DNA of 8,556 nt from an uncultured Pirellulaceae bacterium (GTDB taxonomy: Bacteria; Planctomycetota; Planctomycetia; Pirellulales; Pirellulaceae). The notes under the pieces are model-generated. The model had not been told where the DNA came from. It did not search any database and saw only the letters and a list, made by a program, of their open reading frames with translations. The position numbers and the translations under genes are program-made. This document shows positions 1-5,230 of the stretch, one piece after another. Within the stretch, counting starts at the first letter, position 1. Each line of letters opens with the position of its first letter. The DNA lies in NCBI GenBank assembly GCA_934255105.1, contig CAKQNH010000153.1:1-8556 (forward strand). The letters run 5' to 3'.

Positions 1-1
1 C

Positions 2-74
<73 letters not shown>

Positions 75-101
75 CTCTCGCAAAACCTTCACGGATCGTT
101 A

Positions 102-183
102 TGCGGGACGACCGACTGTTCAATCGGTCGCTCTCGGACCACACTCGGGCTTAGACGTTTTCGTGTGGTCTGATTGAAATCGG
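102..183 (+). promoter_or_regulatory. Structured leader with competing helices before a terminator
   Basis: Between the tRNA and the terminator lie several pairings. Helix A is CGACCGA/TCGGTCG (109-115/124-130). Helix B covers 134-144/163-173 and is 11 bp with one G·T pair, around an 18-nt loop. An alternative pairing, TTCAATC (119-125) with GATTGAA (172-178), excludes parts of both. GCGGG (103-107) could also pair with the start of the terminator's 5' arm. With an intrinsic terminator directly downstream and a ribosome site right after it, this layout resembles an attenuator leader. It could equally be a structured tRNA 3' trailer. It matches no riboswitch class I can name. Confidence 0.35.
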
Positions 184-216
184 CCCGCCCTCCAGCAATG
201 GAGGGCGGGTTTTTTT
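184..216 (+). terminator. Strong intrinsic terminator
   Basis: A perfect 10-bp GC-rich stem, CCCGCCCTCC (184-193) with GGAGGGCGGG (200-209), encloses the loop AGCAAT and is followed by seven T. It would end the tRNA-Phe transcript. It finishes only 19 nt before the next start codon, so that gene depends on readthrough, on a promoter hidden in the leader, or on regulated antitermination. Confidence 0.9.
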
Positions 217-235
217 ATTCTTTGAGGTAGCTCCG

Positions 236-1096
236 ATGCGCAAATTGGGTTGCGGTTGCTTAGTGGTATTGCTGGCCGTAGTTGGTTTGCTGTTTGTAGT
301 CGGCACGCAGAATCAGCCGGCAAGTCAAGCACCTGATAAACCTGCACTGCCATCCGTCGACACCACGGACAACCAGGCGGTAAAGACTGGGACGCCACCC
401 GTTGAAATGCATCCGCCGAGCATCGACGACTTGCGAGCGGCCTATGCACCCGTAGTCAAAATCTTAAAGCAATTGGACGCGTTAGCCAAACGTCCGCAGC
501 CCGACCAGTTTGTTGCAGTGGCGAAACTCCACAAGGAGTTGCCGCCCGCGATGTCTCAATTCGATGATCTCCTCGAACGGTCACCTACACCTGCCGCATT
601 AGCGATCGGCGAAGTGGCCGAGCAATTGCTCAGGTGGCACGAAGTTACGATACCGACAGATGTCAGCGCTGAGCAAGCTGCAGCAACCAGAAAGACATCG
701 GAGCGGATGTACTTGGCGTTGCTCGACTCAGCACCGCAGTGGAGCGCCGGCCCCAAAGGATCCCCAAATGTCGAGTACAGTGCGATCGCTGACGCACAGA
801 TGCAAAGCAAACTGCAGTCGATTCGCCTGTACGCATTTACTGCCACGCTAGAAAGTCTCGGCCTCGACAATTCAATCATCGAGTCAACCAAATTCTCTGG
901 GGATGAAGTGACCATCACGGTGGCTCAGGCATGGCACTTGGTGCCGTATCAATTCCGCCTGCAGGCAGCGCAATCGCTGTATGCGTTGGCTCGTCAGTTG
1001 ATCGACAATCCGAGACTGATCTTAGTCGACGTCAACGGCAATCGAGTTGGTGGCTCCGGGATACTCGATCGCAATGCAATCGACGTCGTGAAATAG
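236..1096 (+). CDS. Hypothetical membrane-anchored protein (286 aa)
   Basis: The function is not recognised. The N-terminus (MRKLGCGCLVVLLAVVGLL) is a short positive segment followed by a hydrophobic helix of about 20 residues, a signal anchor. No clear lipobox cleavage context follows, although cysteines lie at residues 6 and 8. A proline-rich linker (about 28-60) leads to a mostly helical middle part. The C-terminal 70 residues include VTITVAQAWHLVPYQFRLQA and end in a strand-rich LVDVNGNRVGGS segment, reminiscent of C-terminal domains in other bacterial hypothetical proteins. The body is probably outside the cytoplasmic membrane. ATG 236 has a GAGG site at 224-227 and sits just after the terminator. 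The next gene is more than 200 nt away, so it is probably a single-gene unit and may be host DNA or cargo. Confidence 0.75.
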   Translation: MRKLGCGCLVVLLAVVGLLFVVGTQNQPASQAPDKPALPSVDTTDNQAVKTGTPPVEMHPPSIDDLRAAYAPVVKILKQLDALAKRPQPDQFVAVAKLHKELPPAMSQFDDLLERSPTPAALAIGEVAEQLLRWHEVTIPTDVSAEQAAATRKTSERMYLALLDSAPQWSAGPKGSPNVEYSAIADAQMQSKLQSIRLYAFTATLESLGLDNSIIESTKFSGDEVTITVAQAWHLVPYQFRLQAAQSLYALARQLIDNPRLILVDVNGNRVGGSGILDRNAIDVVK

Positions 1097-1113
1097 ATCC
1101 CGCGAATTATTTG

Positions 1114-1137
1114 GCGCGATACTGTTGACAGTCGCGC
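1114..1137. promoter_or_regulatory. Inverted repeat over a TTGACA box
   Basis: GCGCG-AT-ACTGT-TG-ACAGT-CGCGC is a ten-pair inverted repeat with a 2-nt bulge. It contains a consensus -35 hexamer TTGACA (1125-1130). The best -10 candidates, GATTAT at 15 nt or TTATGT at 17 nt, are weak. No T-tract follows, so a terminator for the preceding gene is unlikely. A promoter covered by an operator is the most economical reading, serving the gene at 1310 or the transcript carrying the first tRNA-like element. Confidence 0.35.
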
Positions 1138-1232
1138 AACTCTTGGATTATGTTGGGTGGCAGTCTAAGCCTGCTGTCTGACGTGACACCCGAATCAGCC
1201 TGAACAACTGACTCTCTCTGCCACGCTCTGGC

Positions 1233-1252
1233 GACGGGTAATAAATACCGTC
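1233..1252 (+). repeat. Short hairpin with AT-rich loop
   Basis: GACGGGTA pairs with TACCGTC, seven pairs with one bulged G, around loop ATAAA. It lies in the non-coding stretch 1097-1309 between two genes. It may be a leader hairpin; its role is unknown. Confidence 0.25.
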
Positions 1253-1271
1253 CTCTACGAAACGCCGCATC

Positions 1272-1283
1272 ACGCAATTGCGT
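1272..1283. promoter_or_regulatory. Perfect 12-bp palindrome, possible operator
   Basis: ACGCAATTGCGT is fully self-complementary and lies 26 nt before the start of the small gene at 1310, a usual place for a repressor dimer. No matching half-site copies were seen nearby. Confidence 0.25.
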
Positions 1284-1309
1284 TACCTGCTGCGCCGTGA
1301 GTCAATCCA

Positions 1310-1528
1310 ATGGTCACGAGTGACCCTCAGGCACCTGACGCCTCCCCCGACGCGCCACCATGCGCATCCCAAATCCAATTCAGCTACTACGGCGGTCCGT
1401 GCGACGGCCAAACCGAAATCCGGCCGACGCCACCGCAAGACGGTGAGTTAGTCCACCGGCTAGTCGGTCAGCGTTACGTGACGTACCGCTGGAACCAGAG
1501 CAGGTTTCTCTTTGCCTTGGTTTCCTAA
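1310..1528 (+). CDS. Small hypothetical protein with GGPCDGQ motif (72 aa)
   Basis: A 72-residue soluble protein. After a Pro/Ala-rich start (residues 1-20), the core reads YYGGPCDGQ, then a proline-containing turn, then HRLVGQRYVTYRWNQSRFLF. Small phage and mobile-element proteins with a GGPxDG motif followed by a late aromatic strand are common in actinobacterial and other phages; their function is unknown. The call rests on that resemblance, and no strong Shine-Dalgarno sequence is visible before ATG 1310. It ends 10 nt before the first tRNA-like element, so the RNA may be processed from the same transcript. Confidence 0.6.
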   Translation: MVTSDPQAPDASPDAPPCASQIQFSYYGGPCDGQTEIRPTPPQDGELVHRLVGQRYVTYRWNQSRFLFALVS

Positions 1529-1538
1529 CGAGTCCCGC

Positions 1539-1615
1539 AGGGCAGGGGGATGGTCTGCCCAGAGCGATTGTTGAGATCGCTTTGGACACGTGGTTCGATT
1601 CCACGCCCCTGCCTT
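1539..1615 (+). ncRNA. tRNA-like element 1 (no D-arm, elongated anticodon-position hairpin)
   Basis: The outer stem pairs 1539-1548 with 1606-1615, ten pairs with one G·T; its core is GGCAGGGG/CCCCTGCC. Then come the 10-nt single strand GATGGTCTGC, a 10-bp hairpin CCAGAGCGAT/ATCGCTTTGG with one G·T pair and 7-nt loop TGTTGAG (1559-1585), the linker ACA, and a perfect T-arm CGTGG-TTCGATT-CCACG (1589-1605) stacked directly on the outer stem. T residues follow. As a tRNA it lacks a D-stem and has G where U33 should be, so it is unlikely to decode, although GATGGTCT recalls tRNA-Gln/Glu D-arms. It shares its architecture with 3769-3839. It may be a tRNA mimic, a decayed tRNA, or a recombination site. 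Confidence 0.65.
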
Positions 1616-1893
1616 TTCATGGAGTGAAATGGCTATGGACTGTTTTTCAACGACTAATTCAGATTGGCCTAGAATCGCCGGTCTGCCGCTCACAACCGAC
1701 ACGAACGCACAAGTCGGCCTGTTTTTGTTACCTATGGGGCAATGCGTTCCGCGCACTATTCGACCCGCAGATAGTACCCTTGCGAGCGACCGCCGATTGA
1801 TTGGAGGTCGAACGACGGACTTCACATCACAAACGCACCGCCAGAGGAGAGAATTGGACTGGAGCGGTGCCGAGCCAATCCGAGGGAACCATC
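1616..1893. other. Region before the recombinase, no confident gene
   Basis: These 278 nt hold a weak hairpin CCGAC/GTCGG followed by CCTGTTTTTG (about 1700-1730), which could be a poor terminator. A frame opens at ATG 1629 behind GGAG, but it runs on across the recombinase gene without a natural end, and I do not call it. In-frame alternative starts for the recombinase lie at 1801 (TTG) and 1867 (GTG). Confidence 0.4.
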
Positions 1894-3087
1894 TTGAGTG
1901 CGCAACCCCAAGCCGACCGACCATTACTACGAGTCTTCGCACCGCAGCCGACGGGCGATGCAACCAGCGAGTGGACCATCCGAGCAGCCTTCGACGAATA
2001 CGTCGCACCGGAGCTCGGGCACGTCGCCCAGAGCACTCGCGACGACTGCGAACGCTACCTCCGGTACTGGGAGCAATACGAGCAAATCGTATCACGGCCA
2101 CCATCCCATTCCGCCCATTCGTCCCAGCCTGTCGACCCACAAGCCGCGCGCACACGGATGGCCTATCCGTCTGCGCGCGATGGGGCGTGGCCGAGCCCCA
2201 ACCAGGCTCCCATTCCGCTGTCCAAGATCAACACCAAAATGGTCACCGCGTACCGCGATTGGATCCACTCGGCCGACGGCCTGGGCCTTGGTCCGTCGAG
2301 CGCCAACAAAGCCTTCAAGCTCCTCGTGCGCATCATGGCCTGTGCTGGCGACGATGGCATCCCCGTGCCGACCATCCGCACCAAATCACTACCGACACCC
2401 GCCGCGCCGAAGCATTACATCGACGACGAGGAAGTCAACCGCATGTGGGACGCCGCCGAGCTGCAGAACTGGCCTGCCCCCGATCCGGCAACGTATTGGC
2501 GAGCAATCCTCATTCTATTCCGCACCTACGGTGCGCGAGTCCAGGACCTAGTCTCATACGAAGCCGACAAGCAACCGCTTACTTGGTCCGGTATCAGCCT
2601 GGCACCTCGCACGCCCGACCCCGAAGGGCGAGCCGATTGGCACTTGGGCTGGCTGCATTATGTGGCCAGCAAAACCGGCCGGCAGTACTACTTGCCCCTG
2701 ACACCGGCTGCGCGCGGAGCCATCGAACGACTCAGAGCCATGGCCGTTCACTCGCTCGACTGCGACTGGTCCGAGGTCCCGTCCGATCGTCCCATTCTGC
2801 CCTGCGCTCGAGGCCGATCTCTGGGAGACAACTGGCGATTGCTCCAAGCCGCTGCAGGAGTCCGCAACAAAGCCGGCAAACCCTACATTATGGAGGACTT
2901 CCGCAAGACAGTCGGCACCTATCTTGCCGAGCACAACAGCGATCTACCTTACCTAGTCTGCGGCTGGTCTGTCGCCAAATCAGCCGTGGCGTCGAAGCAC
3001 TACATTCACGCCGAGCGAACGCTGGTGAAGTATCTGCCCACGGCACCGATGCCCGAGCGATTCTCCCAATGGCATCCACCGGCGTAA
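1894..3087 (+). CDS. Tyrosine recombinase / phage integrase
   Basis: This is a site-specific recombinase of the tyrosine family (397 aa), which cuts and rejoins DNA through a 3'-phosphotyrosine and usually moves an element in or out of the chromosome. A helical core-binding domain spans about residues 28-170. The catalytic domain has Arg I at R215 (TYGARVQDL), the beta-hairpin lysine K260 (SKTGRQYYLPL), the HxxR box as E334-D-F-R337, a Trp at the second His position (W358, in CGW, as in Cre) and the nucleophile Y370 (SKHYIH). Glu in place of the first box II His is unusual. I chose TTG 1894, with GAGGGAA at 1882-1888; the frame is open from TTG 1801 (428 aa), but the extra residues look non-conserved. 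The tRNA-like element upstream and the hairpins downstream fit an attachment region. Confidence 0.9.
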   Translation: MSAQPQADRPLLRVFAPQPTGDATSEWTIRAAFDEYVAPELGHVAQSTRDDCERYLRYWEQYEQIVSRPPSHSAHSSQPVDPQAARTRMAYPSARDGAWPSPNQAPIPLSKINTKMVTAYRDWIHSADGLGLGPSSANKAFKLLVRIMACAGDDGIPVPTIRTKSLPTPAAPKHYIDDEEVNRMWDAAELQNWPAPDPATYWRAILILFRTYGARVQDLVSYEADKQPLTWSGISLAPRTPDPEGRADWHLGWLHYVASKTGRQYYLPLTPAARGAIERLRAMAVHSLDCDWSEVPSDRPILPCARGRSLGDNWRLLQAAAGVRNKAGKPYIMEDFRKTVGTYLAEHNSDLPYLVCGWSVAKSAVASKHYIHAERTLVKYLPTAPMPERFSQWHPPA

Positions 3088-3114
3088 CCAGAGTCGCTTA
3101 CCACACTGCGAATT

Positions 3115-3229
3115 GGCCGGGGGCGGCCCCTTTGAAGGGGACGTGGAAACAGACATGCGCGTACTTGGGTTCTGCGCATGCGGATTGCTGGCGTAGGCAA
3201 TCCACCATCCGCCCTCGGCCGAGCTTTTT
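3115..3229 (+). ncRNA. Cluster of hairpins between convergent genes
   Basis: Several perfect short hairpins follow one another. GGCCG-GGGG-CGGCC (3115-3128) competes with CCCC-TTTGAA-GGGG (3127-3140). CATGCGC/GCGCATG (3154-3160/3174-3180) and GGATTGC/GCAATCC (3182-3188/3197-3203) come next. Last, the palindrome CTCGGCCGAG (3214-3223) precedes CTTTTT. The final unit may act as a weak terminator for the recombinase. The whole could be a structured RNA, or recombinase and accessory-protein binding sites. No family is recognised. Confidence 0.35.
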
Positions 3230-3248
3230 CCGCGTACGAGTCCTCTCG

Positions 3249-3590
3249 CTAGTCGCGGTAGAAATCAACTGGGACCTTCGCCGCCTCAGAAGGCTCGCGA
3301 AACTCGGCGATCACATGCGGGACCGTCTTGAAATATGGACGGTTCTGCCCATCCGTTTTCCTGATCGTTGTGTATCCTACCTGGACGACCATCGCCATCT
3401 TGTCATCCATCAAACGGATGACATCTCCAGCGCGTGGCAAGAACGCCATCAAACTGACGAATTGCATGTGCAATCCGGCGTGATCCAAACAGGTGATCGA
3501 GACAATCGCTTGCCCGGTGCGTCGAGCTGCGTCCTCAAGCTGAGGTGTGGCCATGGCGGGAATCTTCCTGTCGTAGCTGATATCGGACAT
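3249..3590 (-). CDS. Hypothetical protein (113 aa), antisense to its neighbours
   Basis: The only gene called on the minus strand. ATG at 3590 is preceded by AGAGAGG at good spacing. The N-terminal half reads AIVSITCLDHAGLHMQF; the second half contains LPRAGDVIRLMDDKMAMVVQVGYTT, a strand-turn-strand pattern seen in small phage proteins built around a P-x-x-GD-x-V motif. The protein is soluble and its function is unknown. It converges with the recombinase and diverges from the csrA operon, with an operator-like inverted repeat in the divergent gap, so it might be regulated together with the operon. Its ITCxD segment resembles that of the 128-aa protein at 5763. Confidence 0.75.
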   Translation of the reverse strand: MSDISYDRKIPAMATPQLEDAARRTGQAIVSITCLDHAGLHMQFVSLMAFLPRAGDVIRLMDDKMAMVVQVGYTTIRKTDGQNRPYFKTVPHVIAEFREPSEAAKVPVDFYRD

Positions 3591-3623
3591 GGATTACCTC
3601 TCTCTGACAGGGGTAGTTCGTTA

Positions 3624-3662
3624 GGCCGTTGCCGCGATGCCGGTCGCGGTAACGGTCGTTTT
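3624..3662 (+). terminator. 14-bp hairpin with short T-tract
   Basis: Positions 3624-3637 pair with 3644-3657 (14 pairs, two of them G·T) around loop TGCCGG, followed by GTTTT. On the plus strand this would stop transcripts arriving from the recombinase before they enter the csrA operon. On the minus strand the same hairpin lies in the leader of the 3249-3590 gene. The T-tract is short, so efficiency is uncertain. Confidence 0.4.
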
Positions 3663-3667
3663 AATGC

Positions 3668-3682
3668 GTTGATTGTATCAAC
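3668..3682. promoter_or_regulatory. Operator-like inverted repeat GTTGAT-TGT-ATCAAC
   Basis: A perfect 6-bp inverted repeat with a 3-nt spacer lies in the gap between the minus-strand gene and the csrA operon. The position suits a repressor controlling divergent promoters. I could not assign convincing -35 and -10 boxes here. Confidence 0.35.
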
Positions 3683-3768
3683 CTCTATCCGCGCACAGGG
3701 CGTCTCGCTAACGGCCCGTGCATCCTCGTGCAGCGACCGGAACTGGGGGATCCGGCGCTGGAATCTGT

Positions 3769-3839
3769 AGAGCAGGGCAGGTCGCAGCGTGGCGGCCGAT
3801 CCGGCGCCGCGCAGTGGGTTCGATTCCCACACCTGTTCT
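3769..3839 (+). ncRNA. tRNA-like element 2 (no D-arm, elongated hairpin)
   Basis: The outer stem AGAGCAGG/CCTGTTCT (3769-3776/3832-3839) has eight pairs, one of them G·T. A 10-nt single strand GCAGGTCGCA follows, then an 8-bp hairpin GCGTGGCG/CGCCGCGC (3787-3794/3805-3812, one T·G pair) with a 10-nt loop, one linker A, and a perfect T-arm GTGGG-TTCGATT-CCCAC (3814-3830). A G·A mismatch separates the T-arm from the outer stem, and TTGTTTT follows. Architecture, the AGNGCAGGG start, the GGTC in the single strand and the GGTTCGATTCC core all match element 1. It lies 38 nt before the csrA-like start codon, so it is probably part of that mRNA leader or is processed from it. It has no workable anticodon loop. 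Confidence 0.6.
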
Positions 3840-3877
3840 TGTTTTGGACCGCAACCGTTTTCAAGGATTGAAACTCC

Positions 3878-4123
3878 ATGCTTTGCCTTACTCGCAGACC
3901 TGGCACCGCGCTTCGCATAGGCGACGATGTCACCATCTACTTCGACCGGCCCGGACACATCCGCATCGACGCGCCGAAGTCCGTCACCATCCTCCGCACC
4001 GAGCTCGACGCGGACGCTGGCCCCCCTCTCCTCGGCACATCGCTAACCAGCGATCCGAGGAGAGGGGCTGGGGGCGGTGGCCACGCCCCAGTCAGCGGCT
4101 CCGGTGCGGGATCTCGACCATGA
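3878..4123 (+). CDS. csrA: CsrA-like RNA-binding translational regulator
   Basis: CsrA/RsmA proteins are small beta-strand dimers that bind GGA motifs in mRNA leaders and change translation or stability. The first 48 of 81 residues match: MLCLTRRPGTALRIGDDVTI, then HIRIDAPKSVTILRTEL. The RNA-contact positions corresponding to L4 and R44 of the family are present (L4, R40). Compared with E. coli CsrA, the turn and following strand lack about 3-4 residues (IYFDRPGHIRID). The last 33 residues are Gly/Pro/Ser-rich, unlike the family, and are largely encoded by a long perfect hairpin. AAGGA (3863-3867) precedes ATG 3878. It heads the operon and overlaps the next gene by ATGA. Phage and plasmid CsrA homologues are known, and this one probably tunes its own operon or host mRNAs. 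Confidence 0.8.
   Translation: MLCLTRRPGTALRIGDDVTIYFDRPGHIRIDAPKSVTILRTELDADAGPPLLGTSLTSDPRRGAGGGGHAPVSGSGAGSRP
4023..4067. repeat. Long hairpin inside the 3' end of csrA
   Basis: CCCCTCTCCTCGG (4023-4035) pairs perfectly with CCGAGGAGAGGGG (4055-4067). After a 3-nt bulge (CAC), ATCGCT pairs with AGCGAT around loop AACC, giving 19 pairs in all. It falls exactly in the non-conserved tail of csrA. The 3' arm carries GAGGAG, a Shine-Dalgarno-like and CsrA-type GGA sequence sequestered in the stem. No T-tract follows. It could be an inserted palindromic element, a translation or stability control structure, or a protein-binding site. Confidence 0.7.
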
Positions 4124-4356
4124 CCCGCACTCACACCCGCTGCAACAGCTCAGTCAGTGCCTACCCTGTCCAGACCGACCTACAGTGCGAGCTATGCAGT
4201 GGCTTTGCGCGCACCCCTGCCACGCACTACGTCTCCGGCTGCGATCAAATGCGTTTAGTGGTCGGCCGTGCGTTCAGCCTCTTCGTTTGCCAGACGTGCC
4301 TAGATCACTATCAATCCCCCAACCACAATCCCGACATGGAGCCGGACGAACTATGA
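4120..4356 (+). CDS. Zinc-ribbon-type small protein (78 aa)
   Basis: Two CxxC pairs (C23-ELC26 and C57-QTC60), with further cysteines at 8 and 41, make a zinc-ribbon or zinc-finger fold likely. The N-terminus is basic and the C-terminal 15 residues are acidic and polar. The start at ATG 4120 is set by the ATGA overlap with the csrA stop. The frame is open upstream to 3718, but that part runs through the tRNA-like element and is not coding. It also overlaps the next gene by ATGA. Its role is unknown; small zinc ribbons in phage early operons often bind nucleic acid or RNA polymerase. Confidence 0.7.
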   Translation: MTRTHTRCNSSVSAYPVQTDLQCELCSGFARTPATHYVSGCDQMRLVVGRAFSLFVCQTCLDHYQSPNHNPDMEPDEL

Positions 4357-4826
4357 CCAAACCACCGCACCTCGTTGCGAACGCACAGCGCAACGCGGCC
4401 GAACTCGAATCGGTCAACGTACCGATCAATACCACCTTGGAGCAATCACTCCACCTGCGGGCTCGACTGATCGCATGCACCTGCCTGGGCTGCTACGAAC
4501 TGGCCGACTTCATCACAGACGAGATCAGCCGAGCTCTGCTGGCAGTCGAATCCTCCAGCGCAACCCTATCCGCCGCGCTGGCGTCAGCCGAACAAGCCGT
4601 TGAGCGTGACCGCGTGGCGATTCGCCACGGCTTGGCCACGCATTACTTCATTCGCGGCATGATGAAACACGCTGATGCACCGCGGAAGTTCGACCGCATT
4701 GCTCGGTTGGCCGTGGAAATCATCACCACATTGGACGACACCGGCGGGCCTCTGGCTGTATTCGAGCAGCGAATCGAGGAGCTCGCCGCCAGCCATCGAG
4801 CCGTGTTGGACGTCGACCAGCCATGA
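4353..4826 (+). CDS. Hypothetical helical protein (157 aa)
   Basis: Not recognised. It is predicted mostly alpha-helical and soluble, with a Cys cluster CTCLGC around residues 45-50, an Ala/Glu-rich helical stretch (about 65-90) and a final helix EQRIEELAASHRAV. The start at ATG 4353 is fixed by the ATGA overlap with the preceding stop, and its own stop overlaps the next start. Tight coupling suggests similar amounts of this protein and its neighbours. The frame also opens further upstream (4077), overlapping csrA and the zinc ribbon, but the composition there is not coding. Confidence 0.7.
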   Translation: MTKPPHLVANAQRNAAELESVNVPINTTLEQSLHLRARLIACTCLGCYELADFITDEISRALLAVESSSATLSAALASAEQAVERDRVAIRHGLATHYFIRGMMKHADAPRKFDRIARLAVEIITTLDDTGGPLAVFEQRIEELAASHRAVLDVDQP

Positions 4827-5224
4827 CAACCCCAGACACTCCTCGCTCCTGTCATCGCCTGCTCGCCATCCTGCGCGAGACAGGCACCGCCGAGCACTTT
4901 CACCACATTGAACTCATGCGGCTCGCTGAATGGATCGTGCAACCACCTAGCGACGCCGCTGCATGGCAGTGGGCCGACGACATTGCCGTCCCACTCATAC
5001 GGGAACTCGGCCGACGGTTGCAGCGGCGCATCGAAACCACCGCCGTTGATATACCGCGACTGCTAGCCGACGTCGCCGCCATGCGCGCCGCACAGCGCCG
5101 AGCCGCCGCCAAATCGATCTCCGCCGCAGAGCGCAAGCCATTGCGGGACATCGCCGCCGGGCACGAAACGCACATCGACTGGCTCATTGACCAACACTAC
5201 CAACCCTCACTCTTTGGAGACTAA
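4823..5224 (+). CDS. Hypothetical protein with C-terminal clamp-type motif (133 aa)
   Basis: A helical, Arg/Ala-rich protein with a basic central region (about residues 85-105: AMRAAQRRAAAKS). Its extreme C-terminus is HYQPSLFGD. Q127-P-S-L-F131 is close to the bacterial sliding-clamp binding pentapeptide QL(S/D)LF, and such motifs typically sit at free ends of clamp partners. With a flap endonuclease in the same operon, an interaction with the beta clamp is a reasonable inference but not shown. The ATG overlaps the previous stop (ATGA). The next gene begins 6 nt after this stop, so its ribosome site GGAGA lies inside this gene's end. Confidence 0.7.
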   Translation: MTTPDTPRSCHRLLAILRETGTAEHFHHIELMRLAEWIVQPPSDAAAWQWADDIAVPLIRELGRRLQRRIETTAVDIPRLLADVAAMRAAQRRAAAKSISAAERKPLRDIAAGHETHIDWLIDQHYQPSLFGD

Positions 5225-5230
5225 CCCACA

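Noticed and set aside
1541..1613. Ordinary tRNA-Gln (TTG) gene
   Set aside because: The loop has G instead of U33, no normal D-stem forms, and the hairpin is 10 bp instead of 5. Better described as a tRNA-like element.
1700..1732. Intrinsic terminator before the recombinase
   Set aside because: The stem is only 5 bp with a 12-nt loop; too weak to call, although TTTTT follows.
1460..2155. Minus-strand 231-codon frame
   Set aside because: It is antisense to tRNA-like element 1 and the recombinase start, Arg-rich, and has no recognisable motif.
3620..3626. Integron attC-type GTTAGGC core site
   Set aside because: The matching inverse core and the expected order of stems are absent; a 7-bp degenerate match is likely by chance, and the recombinase lacks integron integrase features.
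1590..3770. A 726-codon open frame on the plus strand
   Set aside because: It covers the recombinase in another frame, the antisense gene and the intergenic region. Its composition is rich in Arg, Ser and Pro, without domains; it is a by-product of codon bias.
3718..4119. Longer start for the first zinc-ribbon protein
   Set aside because: The extension runs through tRNA-like element 2 and csrA in another frame; the ATGA overlap at 4120 is the natural start.
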